The position numbers and the translations under genes were made by a program. Under the pieces are notes generated by a model. It saw only the letters and a list, made by a program, of their open reading frames with translations, made no database searches and had not been told where the DNA came from. A stretch of 64,000 bases of DNA, from assembly GCA_039583875.1 (NCBI GenBank), contig CM077159.1, positions 518,812 through 582,811 on the forward strand, read 5' to 3'. Below, piece by piece: positions 11,396 through 22,889 of this stretch. This stretch comes from Platanthera guangdongensis (taxonomy: Eukaryota > Streptophyta > Magnoliopsida > Asparagales > Orchidaceae). Position 1 is the stretch's first letter; each line of letters opens with the position of its first letter.

Positions 11396-12540
11396 TACCT
11401 GTCACCACATCCGCTTGATTAATGGCCTCCTGCTGGCCAAGATTATAAACTCTAGGTTGAGTATAATGGGATGCGGTTGACTCCACCGCCTTGCCCTTCT
11501 CCTCAGAGGATGCTCCCAGCTTCCTATAGGACTTTGGACGTCCGCTCAAGCAGTCCCGGTCAAAGTGTTCCGGCTTCCCACAATTATAGTACGCGCCCGG
11601 GGTTCTACTTGTAGTTGCCACCGAAGCACCAGAAGAAGGGGCTGGACCCAAAGTCCTAGCCTTCTTATTGAACTTACGATACCCAGACTTCGCATTAGCC
11701 GGCACTTTGAACTCTGTCCTCTTATCACCAGAGTTTTTCTTCACTTGTACATTCTTCAGATCCTTTTCCAAAGACCGAGCCGTATTGACCAGGGTCAATA
11801 AGCCATGCGTCATAGGCCCCGAGAGCAGTAGCCTTAGGTCATCCCTCAGGCCTTCATAGAATCGGTTCGTCTTACGCTCCTCATCCACGAACATAGAGCT
11901 GGAATACCGACCCAACCGAGCAAATTCGTGGAGATACTCATCCACGCTACTCTCTCCTTTCGACAACCTCTGGAACTCATTCTCCAATGCTATCCTCTGA
12001 GCCGAGGGAAGGTACCTTACTAAGAACAGTGTCGAAAATTCCTCCAACAAGACGTCCGTGAGTTGCCTTCCCCTCAAGTGATGTAACTCCAAACCTTCCC
12101 ACCACAACCTAGCATCTCCGTCCAATAGGAACGTAGCTATGGTGGTCATCTGCCACTCTTTCGTTTCAGTAGCTGTCAGTACTCTCTTCACTCCGGAGAG
12201 CCAATCCTCAACTTGGGATGGAGTTCCCGTCCCTGAGAACACCGGAGGATTGAAGCCCATAACATGTTTGAGCTGCCTTTCAGCTGCTCTCCTGGGCACC
12301 AAAGGCTCCACCACCACCTGCTCCACCCTTCTCGGTTCATCCGCTTGAAGCGGTACCTGCTCCATCGCAGGAGCGGGATGTTGCATTTACCTTGCAGATT
12401 GCACGTTGATCATAGCAAACACCGCTTCGGCCACCAATCATATGGTTTCTGCCGAGGGAGGTGCTGCAGGCGCATCATTCGGTGCGCTACTAGCCTCATA
12501 AACCGTGCGTTCTGACGGCCCTGCACCACTTCTGGTCACC
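11388..12540 (-). pseudogene. gypsy-1 gag, degenerate
   Basis: 332 codons are open from the ATG at 12386 (LKHVMGFNPPVFSGTGTPSQ, LLDGDARLWWEG, FQRLSKGESSVDEYLHEFARL: the plant gypsy gag core). The zinc knuckle is damaged: YYNCGKPEHFDRDC lacks the first Cys and has Glu for the central Gly. The same frame continues upstream to about 12540 (VTRSGAGPSERT...) through a TGA and a TAA placed just before the ATG at 12386. The true N-terminus is therefore upstream, and that ATG is not the original start. Gag would form the particle shell and bind genomic RNA. Confidence 0.85.
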
Positions 12541-12747
12541 TATAGTTGTACAAAACACCGCTAAGCAACCAAACAAAATTGCAAAAAGCAATTATAGGAA
12601 CACACAGGATCCCCAAACACGTGTATTTTCATTCCTAAGTGGACATTCATGGATTCTTTTATGTTATAACGATGACGCACACACATGTGCTCACCACCCC
12701 TTAAAAGAATTTGTCCACGAATTCATTTAAGTTGAACGAAACCAGTA

Positions 12748-12759
12748 GTCTGATACCAA
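12748..12759 (-). other. gypsy-1 primer binding site
   Basis: In element orientation TTTGGTATCAGAC lies 2 nt inside the 5' LTR. It contains TGGTATCAGA, complementary to the 3' end of plant initiator tRNA-Met. Confidence 0.75.
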
Positions 12760-12761
12760 AT

Positions 12762-13518
12762 TGTAACACCCCCTATCCATCGCATAGAATATAGCAGTAG
12801 GTCCGGCCGGGGCCCGACACCATATACCACAGACAGACCGGAAGGTTACGCAATGGAAACCAACCTGCCAATAATCAACGTCCTACACAGAGAACATTCT
12901 AACGGAAGTAATTTAAAAGTTGCAAGAATAAGAACCCAGCTAAACAGCCTGATTGTCCACTACAATAACACAATAGGAATGAACGTACAAATACACAAGT
13001 ACATGGCCTTAAGGCCTTACAATAGTTTTTTCTCAAATTAAAGTGTCTTCCAAACCTCGGCACGCAGGCTGGTCATACATGAGTATAAAAGAAAACACTC
13101 AAAAAATTAGGCCTTCGAGGGCCGGCTCAGCAACAAGGGCTTTTGCTCGCTATTTTCCACTTGGCTCCGCAGCACCTGCAAACAACAATCCACCGAGCGG
13201 TGGCAAACAAAAGCAATGGTCAGCTATGCTGACCAAATTAAAACGACCCTGCCCCCAAACTCGGGGCGGCGATGCTACTTCCCTGCACTTTGTTAGCATA
13301 ACCAAGCAGTATAGTGTAAAAACACTTTATCACAGGCGTGGGTACGCACGACCACACACCCCATGCTCTCAGGGCACATTCTCGGTGAAACCGGTCAAAG
13401 TCCGCGGTCTCACCACCGCCCCCTGGATGGCAAATCTCGTGAGCATTATGGTCTTTCTGGCCAATGCTTAAGACCCTTCATCTATGCCAACGGTAAGTGA
13501 CAAGTACCTTGAGGTCTC
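12762..13518 (-). repeat. gypsy-1 5' LTR, left segment
   Basis: It starts TGTAACACCCCCTATCC and matches 5817 onward until the copia-1 insertion. The last 5 bp (13514-13518, GTCTC) are the copia-1 target duplication. The rest of this LTR is at 18175-19504. Confidence 0.85.
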
Positions 13519-13934
13519 TGTGCGAACAGAAAAGAGCAGACCAATAAATGGAGTAATGTAAACTTTATTATCCAAAAAAGGTATATATTACAAAGGTATA
13601 GCCTCCCTTTTATAGAATGGAGGAGATGAGAGAGTTTACAATTAGGCAATATGAGACTAAATAATTACAGGTGAAGCAGTTTAACAAAAAAACAAGCCGA
13701 ACAGGCTATACGATTAGTCGAATAGGCTAACCGCCCGGCCACCACAAGAGACAGGGAACAATCCGCCATAGGAGACCGCCCGGTAACTAAGCCGCCTGAG
13801 ACAAACCATCAGACCGCCCGGATAACCATAGCCATAGTATAGCCATCAAATCGCAGGAGAGAGACCGACAGACCGCGCGGTCTCTAAACTGCCAGAATTA
13901 GACCGCCAGACCGCCCGGTCTCCATACAGCAACA
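13519..13934 (-). repeat. copia-1 3' LTR
   Basis: 416 bp. In element orientation U3 carries palindromes such as AGACCGCGCGGTCT (13872-13885), GACCGGGCGGTC and related motifs (13725-13925), and then a TATA box TCTATAAAAGGGAGG near 13604-13618. Confidence 0.85.
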
Positions 13935-13947
13935 CGCCCCCTCAAGC
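13935..13947 (-). other. copia-1 polypurine tract
   Basis: In element orientation GCTTGAGGGGGCG stands directly before the LTR, the standard copia arrangement. Confidence 0.8.
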
Positions 13948-16900
13948 TGGAGCATATATGTCGATCATGCCCAGCTTGTCACAAATGTGAAGAAAGGAGC
14001 CCGACACCGGCTTGGTGAAAATATCTGCCAGCTCTTTATCGGAGGTGAAGAATGGAGTACAAATTTGTTTCTTCAAAATCTCTTCCCGAATAAAGTGGCT
14101 GTCGACTTCAATGTGCTTTTTCCTCTCATGGAAGACCGGATTTCTAGAGATGTATATAGCGGCCTTGTTGTCACAAAACATAGGTAGAGGATGATTGTAG
14201 ACCTCTCCTAAGTCAAGCATGAAAGCCCGTAACCACTTCAGTTCACATGTGGTCGACGCTATACTTTGATATTCTGCTTCGGCGCTGGACCTGGAGACGA
14301 CAGACTGTTTCTTGCTCTTGCAGCTCACAAGATTTCCACCCACAAAGGTGCAAAAGCCCAATGTTGACTTGCAGTCTCCTTTGTCATCAACATAGCTAGA
14401 ATCAGAGTACGCTTCAATCCTCAAAATGTCCCTTCTTCTGAAAGAGAAGTCCTTTCCCAGGAGCTGATTTAATATACTCCAATATCCTTATAGCAGACTG
14501 TAGATGGCACTCCCTAGGGGCTTGCATGAATTGGCTAATCTTGCCTACAACATAGGCAATGTTGGGTCTGGTCACTGTGAGATATATGAGTTTACCAACC
14601 AGACGCCTGTACCTCGTAACATCAGAAAGAAAAGGAGAGTCATCCGTCCATGTTTTATCTTCTCCAATTGCCATGGGACATCGGGAAGGTTTAGCCCCAG
14701 TCAACCCTACCTCTTTTAATAAGTCAAGAGCGTACTTTCGTTGGGAGATGACAAGAGAATTGGGCTTCCAAGAAATTTCTATCCCCAGAAAGTATTTTGG
14801 AGAGCCCATATCCTCTATAACCAGGTGTTGCCGAAGATGCTTCTTTGTTAGGATTATCCCAGCTTGGTCATCTACAGTAAGAAGAATATCATCCACATAC
14901 ACTGCAAGCACCGCTAGACCTAGAGAAGTTTTACGAGTAAATAGGGAGTGATCAGCAGAACTTCTTATATAACCAACGACTGCCAAAATCGCGCTAAACT
15001 TGTCAAACCAATCGCGAGGACTTTATTTTAAGCCATAGATAGCCTTCTTGAGCCGGCAAACCAGTGTCGCCCCCTGAGCAACATACCCTGGAGGTTGCTC
15101 CATGTAAACATCTTTCTGAAGATCCCCATAAAGAAAGGCATTCTTGACATCCAGCTGTGAAATGGGCCAATCCCTGTTGACAGCCAACGAGAGAAGGACC
15201 CTAATAGTACTGAGACGAGCAACTGGAGAGAAAGTGTCGAAGTAATCAACGCCATAAGTTTGGGTAAAACCCTAGCCAATAAGCCGAGCCTTGTAACGAT
15301 CCACACTGCCATCGGGGAGGAACTTTACCACAAAGACCCAGCGACAGCCAACAACATATGTGCCGAAAGGAGGAGGAACCAGGGTCCAGTTACCCCGTTC
15401 AGTGAGAGTAGCAATCTCCTCATCCATGGCAGCTTTCCAACGAGGAATAGTAAGGGCCTCCTGATAGGAATAGTGGGTGGTAGTGGCCGAGATAGCCAGT
15501 GCAAAAGATCTGCGAGAAGGGGTAAGACGATCATAGGAAACAACTACAACAAGTGGGTGTTGGGTACATGTCCGAACCCCTTTGCAAAGAGCAATGGGGA
15601 GATCCAGGTCAGCGGGTTCCTCAGTATCCGGAGCATCCGTGGTGGAGAGAGCTGGCCCGGGAGTAGAGAGAGACGGCAGCAGAGAGGAGTGAGATATTGC
15701 CGGAGGAGGACATGACGGAGGACAGGGTGGAGATGGTGGAGATGGTGGATGAACGTCAGTAGGAACAAAGGGAATGAATGGGTTGGTATGAGAAGTAGGA
15801 TCAGCAGAAGTAGAGGATGAAGCAGGAGAGAAGTAAGATGCATTTTCAAAGAAGGTGACATCCGTAGAGACAAACTGCTTGCGGGTAACGAGGTTAAATC
15901 AACAATAACCTTTTTGAGTGGTAGAGTACCACAGAAAGATACATTTAGTGGCCCGTGGTGAGAGTTTATCACAGGTGGAAGTGGGAGAGTGCACAAAGGC
16001 GGTGCACCCAAAGATGTGCAGAGTAAGTGGAAACGGATTCTTGTTCGGATAAAGAATAGAGAATGGGGTGGCACCGTGGAGAATTGTGGAGGGAATGCGA
16101 ATGATGAGATAACAGGAGAGGAGAACAGCATATCCCCAATAGGAGCGAGGAACATGCATTTGGGTCAGCAGAGTGCGAGCGACATCGAGGAGGTGACGGT
16201 TTTTGCGTTCTGCAACCCCATTTTGTTGTGAGGTGTAGACACATCTAGTTTGATGAATAACATCATGGTGCATACAGAAAGAAGAGAAATCATGGCTAAG
16301 ATACTCCTTAGCATTGTCAGAATGAAGGATTTTAATAAATGTATCAAACTGAGTCTTAATCATATAATTAAATGATGTCTAGATAGAGAACAGTTTGGAG
16401 CAATCCTTTAAAAGATACACCAACGTACACCTTGAGAAATAATCAATAAAGGTGACAAAATATGAACTACCATGACCGATGGTGAGGGTAGGAGCAGGGC
16501 CCCATATGTCAGAGTGAACGACGTCGAATGGACGGGAAGAGCCACGGTTTTGCGTTGGTGGGAAGGATGAGCGGTGATGCTTGCCGAGCTGATATGCATC
16601 ACAGTTTAGAGGAGGATGATGAGGAGGGAGGTGGGGCAGAAGCTGGCGCAGAAGACTAGGAGGAGCATGTCCAAGGCGAAGATGCCATTGGAGAAGATCT
16701 GTAGAGGAGGAGGAGAAGGCGGATAGAGCAGAAACGTTATCAAGCAAGTAGAGGCTGCCACTCTCAGTCCTAGTAGCAATCGTCCATTGGGAGTCCGGAT
16801 CCTGAAAAGAACAAAAGTAGGAGTGAATGTGACAGAACACTGTAGTTGCTTGTATAAAGAAGTAACCGATAATAAATTGCAAGGGAACTTGGGCACATAC

Positions 16901-17095
16901 AGGGTATCTGCCAGGTGAAGAGACGGAGTGACTTGAACCACTCCCGTCCCATTGACCGGTGAGGAAGATCCATCTGCAACAAAGATCGGAGGCAACCGAT
17001 CATGTGTTTCTAGAAGAGAAAAATACTGAGGATTGCCTATCATATGATTAGTAGCACCAGAGTCGATCAACCATCTGCCGTGAGTAACAAGTGGG
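13942..17095 (-). pseudogene. copia-1 pol (PR-INT-RT-RNH), degenerate
   Basis: Minus-strand domains: protease WLIDSGATNHM (about 17065); GAG-pre-integrase LLQWHLRLGHAP; integrase with HSDIWGP, HSDNAKEYL and QQNGVAERKNR (about 16500-16180); RT with RGNWTLVPPP, VARLSTIRVLLSL, QLDVKNAFLYGDL and AVYVDDILL (YVDD at about 14890-14905); RNase H with AYSDSSYVDD, SSAEAEY and CDNKAAIYISRNPVFHERKKH, ending DIYAPA-stop at 13942. Breaks: a frameshift after PR (about 16800), stops near 15900 and 16375, TAG near 15274 (LIG-stop-GF), TAA near 15027 (LK-stop-SP), and a shift near 14420. It belongs to the Ty1/copia superfamily by INT-before-RT order; the clade is not decided. Confidence 0.85.
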
Positions 17096-17099
17096 CACT

Positions 17100-17745
17100 A
17101 CCAGAAGATGTGACCACCGAGGCGGACTGCGTGGAGGAGGTGGAGGCCATAGAAGAGAGGCCGTGCGATCAATAGGAGGTCGCGCGATCAAATAGGAGGC
17201 AGAGAGAAAAAGGTCGCAGCGACAAGTGCAGAAACACCAAGCCGGGCGAACAACAAGCAGGACGAGCGGCAAGGAAGGCCGTAGCCAAGACGCAGATTAA
17301 AGCAGAGGGAATGAAGATGCATGGCTAGAGAGAAGGCCGTGCGAACAGGAGAGAGAGAAGACCACGCGAACTGGGAGGAGTTCGCGAGAAAGGCAAACCG
17401 GTCGTGCGAATAGAGAAGAGACCGCACGAACAGAAATGGATCGCGCGAAGAAAGGGAGATCGTGGGGAGAGAAGAGGCAAAGAAACCGTGAAAATAGGTC
17501 GTGGAGACAAAGAAAGAGACAGGCCGCACACACAAAGGGCAGCGACTAAGAGGAGACAAGTCGCAAACAAGGGCAGCGACTATAGAAACAAGTCGCAAAT
17601 AAGGGCAGCGACTACAGAAACAAGTTGCGCGGAGGAAACAAGTCGCAAACAAGTCGCGAGAAGAAGGAGCAAGCCGCGCGGACAGGTCACGCGAAAAGAG
17701 GTAGCTCACGGAATTAGGAGGAAAAGATCGACTACTCTTATGTCA
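17100..17745 (-). repeat. copia-1 leader with short repeats in place of gag
   Basis: Between the PBS side and the protease is purine-rich DNA with repeated GTCGC, CGCGCGA and AGGGCAGCGACTA(T/C)AGAAACAAGTCGC-like units. One approximately 32-bp unit is present twice here (about 17560-17625) but once in the duplicate (about 36910-36935). A short Met-Ala-Ser-rich piece just before PR may be a gag remnant; no zinc knuckle is seen. At the LTR edge is an iMet-like primer site, poorly matched (TGACATAAGAG; TGACATCAGAG in the duplicate). Confidence 0.6.
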
Positions 17746-18169
17746 TGTGCGAACAAAAAAGAGCAGACCAAAAAAATGGAGTAATGTAAACTTTATTATC
17801 CAAAAAAGGTAAATATTACAAAGGTATAACATCCCTTTTATAGAATGGAGGAGATGAGAGAGATTACAATTAGGCAATGTGGGACTAAATAATTACATGT
17901 AAAGCGGTTTAACAAAAAAACAAGTCGAACAGGCCTCGCGTTTAGACGAATAGGCTAACCGCCCGGCCACCACAAGAGACAGGGAACAAACCTCCATAGG
18001 AGACGCCAGACCGCCCGGACACTAAGCTGCCTGAGACAAACCATAAGACCTCCCGGATAACCACAACCATAGTCCAACCATCAAACTGCAGGAGAGAGAT
18101 CGACAGATCATGCAGTCTCTAAACTGCCAGAATCAGACCGCCAGACCGCCCGGTCTCCATACAACAACA
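17746..18169 (-). repeat. copia-1 5' LTR
   Basis: 424 bp, TGTGCGAACA...TACAACAACA, homologous to 13519-13934. The TATA box is near 17832-17846 in element orientation. It is followed by target duplication GTCTC (18170-18174). Confidence 0.85.
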
Positions 18170-18174
18170 GTCTC

Positions 18175-19504
18175 TTTAACCGAACAACATAGAGGGGGTA
18201 CGGTTCCGCCTAACCCGTTGCTCACACCACCATATCACCTTAAGATATGGGCGTGGGTCAAACTTCCCCGAGTCCCAATCCGATCACACACTTCACATAA
18301 CCCAGTTATGTGCAAGTTGGCTCCGAGGCCACCATGTTGGCAGAATCACGCATCTGCCCAGTTTTCCGGGTGCACCTTGGAGTTAGTCCCCAAGGCTCCA
18401 TGCTGCAATCTACCATGTAGAAAACCCGAAAAACAACCATCGACGCGGAGTCTTCTCCGGCCATTCATGCAATGCAACATCACCGATCCAGACCAAGTTG
18501 TCCGGGTAGGCTTCACACATCATGCCTATGTCCGTTTCTCGATTACGGACTCTACATACTAAACAACGGGGACTATTTATGTCGACCCGCAGGAAGGCCT
18601 CACACTCACCGCAAACTCGCGAGAGCGGGCTTCCAATGCAAAGGAAAAGAAGACTTCATATGTCCTAGGATGAGAATCGTTACCCTAGCATTCCTCTTTA
18701 GCGCCATGGAAATCTATGCGGATGAAAAGCACCGCAATATCCTCGCCTCCGTAGATCCGATGTCGATTTGCGATTTGGGGCTCCGAAGCTCCACCGACAG
18801 CAGAATCTATCTTCCCTCTTCTTCCTTACTCTCCCATCTCTCTACAACTTTAGAAAGAGATAGCTTGGATGAAATGAAGGCATCCAAACCCTATTCCCAG
18901 GTATAACCCAGCCAGAACAACCCTGAACCATTGGATCCCAAAATGAGGAAACAGACGGCCATGATTCGCACATAAAATCCAAAACCTTTGCCAAACACTA
19001 CTTATGACATGCCTGTGTCCAAGGCCGTGTGCCCTATTTGATGCCGAAACCGTCGCGTCCCGAAAAGAATACGGGCTTTTGACACACACATGTTAGGTTT
19101 TACACGCCTGTGTCAACCAGTACACACTCGTGTAGCTGGGCGTGTTCCCCCATCGACACAGGATCACATCCACCCGAGAAGAACACGGGTATTTAACACG
19201 CCCGTGTCAAATTTGACACGGCAGTGTCAGGTTGAACACGCCGAGGATCCAGGCTTTGTTTCACCCCCGACACAACTCGGCCAACCTCCCGAGTAGGATA
19301 CGGCATGGGACACGCCCGTGTCTCAGGCCGTGTTCGCTGTTCGACGATCGTTGCCTACAAATTAAACGACCACACAGCCATCGCCGAACGCGAGCACAAC
19401 ACGCCCCTGGGACACGCCCGTGTCCCAGGCCTTGTGACCCGTACCAAGTTCCAAACTTGGCCCAAAATGCCACCCATCGCTCTTTTGAGTTTCGGGGCGT
19501 TACA
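18175..19504 (-). repeat. gypsy-1 5' LTR, right segment
   Basis: Resumes the gypsy-1 LTR exactly where 13518 stopped and ends GGGGCGTTACA at 19504. ACACGCCCGTGTC-type motifs occur at 19010-19430. Confidence 0.85.
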
Positions 19505-19638
19505 TGCATCTCCACCATATATCTGGACAAAGTCTCATTACTCTGCCGCAGACTTTCGATCACTGCTTCGCTCTGCACACCTGAAGTCTCTCCCTCTGAT
19601 TGGGGAGTCGACCTAGTCACCATACACTTAGGTGCCAT
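19505..19638 (-). pseudogene. gypsy-0 gag, N-terminal piece
   Basis: The minus strand starts MAPKCMVTRSTPQSEGETSG at 19638 and stays open until the gypsy-1 LTR at 19504; the frame continues at 5816. MxxxxMVTRS-type starts are usual in plant chromovirus gag. The first ATG after the leader is used as the start. The insertion split the ORF after about 44 codons. Confidence 0.65.
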
Positions 19639-20324
19639 CTAAACCAATAGCAAACATCTAATCAAACCTAGCCCAACTGCTAGCACCAAACAACATAGTC
19701 CAGACAAAACATGCTTAAGTAGTTGCTAAAGCTGCCAACTTGCTCTTGGATTTTCAATCATGATGTCATGTCTTGACTTAGGATGATAAGCTGACATCAT
19801 ACTAACACATGTGCCTAAACCATGAATGCATGAATTTCTTATTCTTTTTGACTCAAAACCATGTGTGCACATGTGTCATCATGTAAATCTTTAGCTTGGA
19901 ACATGTGCAGATGCAATGTTATTCCATGTATGTTTTGCTATGCATTCTAAAAGGGCCGTAATGTATGTTATGATTGACATAAACATGAAATGTTATGCAT
20001 CCCATGCTACATAACATCGCATGTAATGAAAAAAAAGAAAAATGTGCTAATGGGCACCCATGTGATGATGGTTATGCATCCCATACTACATAACCGTCAC
20101 ATTTTGTCACCTATGGTGGATCCATATACAAACACATATTATGCATCCCATACTACATAATATGCCCTGTATACTTCTTATCATGCTATGAGTGTAGTGT
20201 TCATGCTTCAGCCAAGATATACTGATGACACATCGGTGTGTGTATGAAATGTCACTAGACAACTAACACTAACAAGAGAAGGGTTCTCGACCAATTGTCA
20301 AACAAACCTCACTTTGATACCAAC
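19639..20324 (-). other. gypsy-0 5' leader with PBS
   Basis: Noncoding leader between LTR and gag. In element orientation TTGGTATCAAAG (20313-20324) next to the LTR is an iMet-type primer site. The leader matches that of gypsy-2 (33352-34037) along its length and holds the three stem-loops described separately. Confidence 0.7.
19990..20164 (-). ncRNA. Three-hairpin leader element of gypsy-0
   Basis: Three perfect stems each enclose a 12-nt loop (plus-strand CATCCCATGCTA once, CATCCCATACTA twice). Stem arms on the plus strand: ATGTTATG/CATAACAT (19990-20017), GGTTATG/CATAACC (20070-20095), CATATTATG/CATAATATG (20135-20164). The inner five pairs are constant; the outer pairs differ but remain paired. 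This is a cis-acting element within the leader transcript, not an independent RNA gene. The role is unknown; packaging or dimerisation is a guess. Confidence 0.5.
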
Positions 20325-21574
20325 TGTGACAACCCACATCTTCACCGCATTAAAGGATATATCAGAGTTAGGAGAAAACATGCGTCATGATTCCACGTTA
20401 GTAGGGGATACCTGCAGACATTCAGGCAAGACCACAACTAAACACCTTTTTGAAAGATTTATATGTTATTTAAGGAAAACACTTTTTAAGTTAAGCAGGT
20501 AGTCGTATCCCTAATGCTATCTACATAGTAGTGTTTTAGTTTTGAAAGAGATGGCGAGTATGAAGTACTAATATTAGAGTTTGTAAGTTAAAATATCTAA
20601 CATGCAACATAGTACAAAACCTTCACAGAGAGCAAGTATAAACAGCCACAAAGAAACAAGCAACACAGCAGCTTGGCAAATTACTCAACATTTAAAAAGA
20701 AAACCATTAGTGGGGCACAACAACCTGATACAAACCCACTAAAGAGCATGTACTTATGTACTAAAGTAAACAACCCAAGAAAATACCTCACAAGGGTGAG
20801 GAAAACTCCTACAACAAGAAGTAAACTAGCAAGCTTCCAAACTTAGCTGCTCAACCGGCTACTGCCCTGAACCCGAGGCATTCAAAGAAAGAACAGCTCA
20901 GTAAGAAACAAAATACAAGTGGCAAAGGAAAGTAAGCTGGTAAAAGTGTAAGGTAAGTGATGGGTTTACCAAACCCGAGTACACAATGCTGAAGACCACA
21001 GCTGGATAGCCAAATAATTATAAGTATAGTAAAATCAGCAGTAAATGAGTCATTTGAATAAATGCACAAAGTGCAGAACGAAGCCCTGCTTCAACAGTAT
21101 CTGCAAGGATTATCATGAAAGCATAAATTGAACTAGAAGCAAACTGAGCATAATATAGATCGATCAAAACATGAATCATTAACACTTGGCAAAATCAACA
21201 GGGTGGAGTCGGTGACTAATTATCCCATGTCAGGATCTCAAGCCCAAATGTCTCACAAAACACTACGAGGGTGGCTATGGTCCACACAACCTGATAGTCC
21301 ACAAAAAATAATTCTGGGGGGGGGGGGGGTGGCTATAGTCAACACAACCCAACAGTCCTTAGAAACAGAGACCAAAAATATCCACCAAGTGCAACGATCA
21401 ACAAACTGACGTCCAGTTGGTGGTCCTTTATCCACTGGCAACCTTCATAGCCGAAGAAACATCAGATCCTACAAAAATACCAAGTTCAAACCTTAAGATA
21501 AACTAAAACAGTCCTAAAACCAACCAAAGGACTAAACCCACCGAATTAGACAAAAATGACAAGAAAAATTCTAT

Positions 21575-21950
21575 GTCCCAGCAAATTCGGCGAGTATACC
21601 CAACGAAACTCAAGCATACTCGATGAATTTTATCGATACTCAACGAATCTCTCAACAATCGGCGAAAATTATGAAATCCGGCATTACTCGATGAATTTTA
21701 TCGATACTCGACGAACGACACTCGATATTCGTCGAACTGCATTCGACTAACCTGGGATACTCGCCAAATATGACCTCACTAGTTCAACGATACTCGTCGA
21801 ATATAACTTAGCCTAAATTCGGCGATACTCGCCGAATTCCTACCGATACCCGCCGAATTCTACTTAGGCTACATATCATAACTCGACGAAAATTCCCTAC
21901 CTAAACCCAACGATACTCGACGAATGGACACTCGATACACGATGAATTTT
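21575..21950. repeat. Array of TACTCGACGAAT-type motifs in gypsy-0 LTR
   Basis: More than a dozen degenerate copies of (A/T)ACTCG(A/C)CGAAT(T) are spaced 15-35 bp apart. The duplicate at 40885-41260 has the same array with point differences. Confidence 0.75.
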
Positions 21951-22454
21951 ACTTGTCTCAGATTTTTTCCTAATTCCTATGGTTTGGCCGAAAATTAAGA
22001 TCTAACCTAGAGGAATCCTTTCATGCTTCATATACTACTATTCTCTAAGGAAGGAAGAAAAAGATCAAGTAAAAATTAACAAGCAAGGGTGGGGGGATCC
22101 ACTTACCTCAAAACTTTGGAGAAACACCGCCCGCTTGCGCCGCTTCAAGGATCAGTTATAGAAAGCCCTAAGCAATGTTTCCTGAAACTTTTGGAGGAGG
22201 AAGAAGGTCAAAATCTCAAACCCTAACGTATAAAAATCGTGGAAACAGGAAGATCTTACCACGATCGCAAAGCCCTCGCTGAGAGCTTTCCAAATCTCAT
22301 ATTAATCGACGAAACCGACCACCCAATCACCCGAAATCGCCAGCCGAACGCTCCTTCCGCCGCACGCCTCCTTCTTTCGCGAAACGAAATCCGCCGTTAG
22401 GTAGGGGAAGATAATGAACAGTACCGGGGGGGGATAGGGTTTTCGATTATATCG

Positions 22455-22483
22455 TATATATATATATATATATATAAATATTG
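22455..22483. repeat. (TA)n microsatellite
   Basis: A TA dinucleotide run ending TAAATATTG. It is shorter in the duplicate (about 41769-41783). Confidence 0.85.
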
Positions 22484-22889
22484 TAATAATAATAATCAAT
22501 TCATTATACATTACAATAAATATTAAAAATTTCCAAAACACATCCGAAATCCATAACCACTCGGAATTTAATGAAATTTGCACCGTAGCTAAACATCGAC
22601 GCTATGAATCCAATGACGAAGTAGAAACTCAAATTCGACAAACAAAACTCGGGCAAACACCTCTCGAAGTCAAAACACAAGCATTCCAAAAAAGACACCA
22701 CTACGTCACCAAAACAGACCAGACTCGCAAGGGAATCTTGAAAACAGGCTAAACGCAGCCACGTAAAAAACTCAAAGAGCAAAACCACACTCTAACTACG
22801 ACACAAGCTAGACATGCGTCAACGTAACTCCCTGACGTCAAAATTACGCCATTACAGGAAATAAATATCCAAAAATCAGGGGCGTTACA

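Larger units (their letters stand above)
13519..18169 (-). mobile_element. copia-1: Ty1/copia element without gag, nested in gypsy-1 LTR
   Basis: LTRs 13519-13934 and 17746-18169 (TGTGCGAAC...CAACA) are flanked by GTCTC on both sides (13514-13518 and 18170-18174). The polypurine tract GCTTGAGGGGGCG adjoins the 3' LTR. The interior encodes PR-INT-RT-RNH in copia order on the minus strand, but no gag is recognisable between the leader and PR. The LTRs differ at many sites (my rough impression is 8-10 percent), so the insertion is old. It could only have moved with gag from a helper. Confidence 0.85.
5817..19504 (-). mobile_element. gypsy-1: chromovirus-type Ty3/gypsy element, full span with nested copia-1
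   Basis: Two LTRs of about 2.08 kb flank PBS, gag, PR, RT, RNase H, integrase and a chromodomain-like tail in gypsy order on the minus strand. The right LTR contains copia-1. In element orientation the target site reads ATGCA before the 5' LTR and ATGTA after the 3' LTR, a 5-bp duplication with one transition. The target is the gag of gypsy-0. LTR divergence is clearly above that of copia-2, and gag and pol carry several stops and frameshifts, so this is an old, inactive copy. Confidence 0.85.
5494..22889 (-). mobile_element. gypsy-0: host gypsy element, partial, split by gypsy-1
   Basis: The remains of a minus-strand chromovirus-type element run from its 5' LTR (20325-22889) through PBS, leader and gag N-terminus (19505-19638). 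They resume as gag on the left of gypsy-1 (5494-5816) and are then cut by the Athila-like LTR. The rest lies outside the window. Its LTR ends and leader closely resemble those of gypsy-2, so the two are subfamilies of one lineage. Confidence 0.7.
20325..22889 (-). repeat. gypsy-0 5' LTR
   Basis: TGTGACAACCC... to ...AGGGGCGTTACA, 2565 bp; the copy at 39636-42197 shows the same ends. It contains a 14-base G run (21316-21329), an array of CGACGAAT/CGCCGAATT-type motifs (21575-21950), a (TA)n tract (22455-22483) and plant promoter-like AT-rich DNA. No gene. Confidence 0.8.

Noticed and set aside
17188..17709. 173-codon Leu/Phe/Ser-rich frame upstream of the copia-1 protease
   Set aside because: It is the reverse of a short-repeat tract and has no gag or knuckle features. 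The 32-bp unit change alters it in copy 2.
18110..18906. Frames of 144-150 codons within the gypsy-1 LTR
   Set aside because: The same DNA in the other LTR (6551-7294) breaks these frames, and they lie wholly inside LTR. Not genes.
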